Below are positions 63,470 to 64,000 of a stretch of DNA of 64,000 bases, piece after piece (position 1 is the first letter of the stretch; every line of letters begins with the position of its first letter). The stretch spans positions 41,268,336 through 41,332,335 of the forward strand of contig NC_080575.1 in assembly GCF_029962835.1 (NCBI RefSeq). Reading direction: 5' to 3'. This stretch comes from Magnolia sinica. Lineage: Eukaryota > Streptophyta > Magnoliopsida > Magnoliales > Magnoliaceae. The translations under genes were made by a program, and so were the position numbers. The notes under the pieces are model-generated. The model did not search any database. It was not told the DNA's origin and saw nothing but the letters and a program-made list of their open reading frames with translations.

Positions 63470-63730
63470 GGATACCATCGATAATATCGGTGATATTATT
63501 GGTATCACCAATAACAGCTTGGCAATACCGATAACACTATAGTAGTATAAAAAAAATAATCCAGGTATAGGTGATATATCACCGATATATCGCAAGGTAT
63601 AACCAATGTATTGATATCGCCAATGTATCGCAATATTTTCGATTGTATAAATTCCAAATGTCACTTGTATCGTTGATACTTGCATCGCCAACATATCAGC
63701 GATAATATCACCAACGTATTGATATTGTGA
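63470..63730. repeat. CGATATCG-word array
   Basis: GTATCGGGGATACCATCGAT, GATAATATCGGTGATATTAT, GATATATCACCGATATATCG and similar words in both orientations over 260 bp. Confidence 0.75.
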
Positions 63731-63762
63731 AAAATCTATTTATTAAAAGAAAATTCAATTTC

Positions 63763-63766
<4 letters not shown>

Positions 63767-63799
<33 letters not shown>

Positions 63800-63920
63800 G
63801 CATGATTGTATGATGAATGCATGCATGTATATGTATATATGTATGCATGCATGCATGGATATGTGTGTACGTGTGCATATGCATGCATGGATGTGTGTAT
63901 GGATCATGCATGTGTTGTAC
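63767..63920. repeat. (AT)n followed by ATGCATGC-rich tract
   Basis: (AT)14 at 63767-63794, then alternating purine-pyrimidine DNA dominated by GCATGCATG and GTGTGTACGTGTGC. No coding. Confidence 0.85.
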
Positions 63921-64000
63921 ATGTGAGACCCGTATCCTAGGCCATACCGTTCCGTATGCCTCCGCGGTCCTCCCGGTCGAATTTCAGTGACCCGCGATCT

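Noticed and set aside
1-64000. tRNA, rRNA or other RNA genes
   Set aside because: No cloverleaf with A and B boxes or rRNA-like block was noticed; tRNA-like words found are retroelement primer sites. A tRNAscan run would settle it.

Overview
The window is nuclear DNA of a flowering plant. It holds two real protein-coding genes with spliceosomal introns; almost everything else is plant transposable elements (Ty3/Gypsy of the Tat type, Ty1/Copia, LINE 3' ends, hAT, PIF/Harbinger-like and foldback MITEs) plus microsatellites. The very long repeat-filled introns, and a dominant MITE family whose arms carry the words GGGCCCACCTTGATG and GTGGACCACACCA, remind me of magnoliid genomic sequence. That taxonomic guess is from memory and is weak.

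Main gene: a plant RRP8 (25S rRNA m1A methyltransferase, nucleolar) on the + strand. I rebuilt it from nine exons between 6065 and 48971. They join in frame (978 nt, 325 residues) with GT/AG at every junction. 978 coding bases are spread over about 43 kb, and intron 3 alone is 25.3 kb. Second gene: on the - strand at the right edge, the C-terminal exons (59793-60605) of a MurJ/MviN-type lipid II flippase homologue. Its upstream exons lie beyond 64000.

Layout: 1-2877 end of an LTR retroelement (internal region, polypurine tract, 3' LTR). 4486-4865 and 5497-5901 foldback MITEs, the second about 160 bp upstream of the RRP8 ATG. 6383-11091 intron 1: retroelement leader piece, several MITE copies, a Harbinger-like element. 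11154-16403 intron 2: a large palindrome of two inverted Tat LTRs (13.5-15.4 kb). 16456-41763 intron 3: LINE tails, a dead hAT transposase, a Tat Gypsy element (21804-31163) that split a MITE in two and was itself invaded, more MITEs, tandem repeats, more LINE tails. 42117-47955 intron 5: Copia pieces in both orientations and a hAT MITE with a perfect 8-bp target duplication inside a Copia LTR. 49.0-57.5 kb: a ~140-bp tandem repeat with a small hAT MITE, two solo Tat LTRs (one nested in a Harbinger-like MITE), LINE and Copia remnants. 57.5-64 kb: the MurJ-like gene in a repeat-rich setting.

The two genes are unrelated in function and stand in convergent orientation. Most notable: (i) an intact-looking housekeeping gene stretched by nested insertions; (ii) a palindromic foldback MITE family present about a dozen times, including in the RRP8 5' flank; (iii) several separate elements each built from repeats of one short self-complementary word (CGTAGCGCTACG-, CCGTTACGG-, ATGCGATCGCAT- and CGATATCG-like), one of which is a hAT element by TIR and TSD; (iv) decay of the Gypsy pol almost only by CAG-to-TAG change, the signature expected of CHG methylation. 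All calls were made by eye from sequence and remembered family features; no database search was run.
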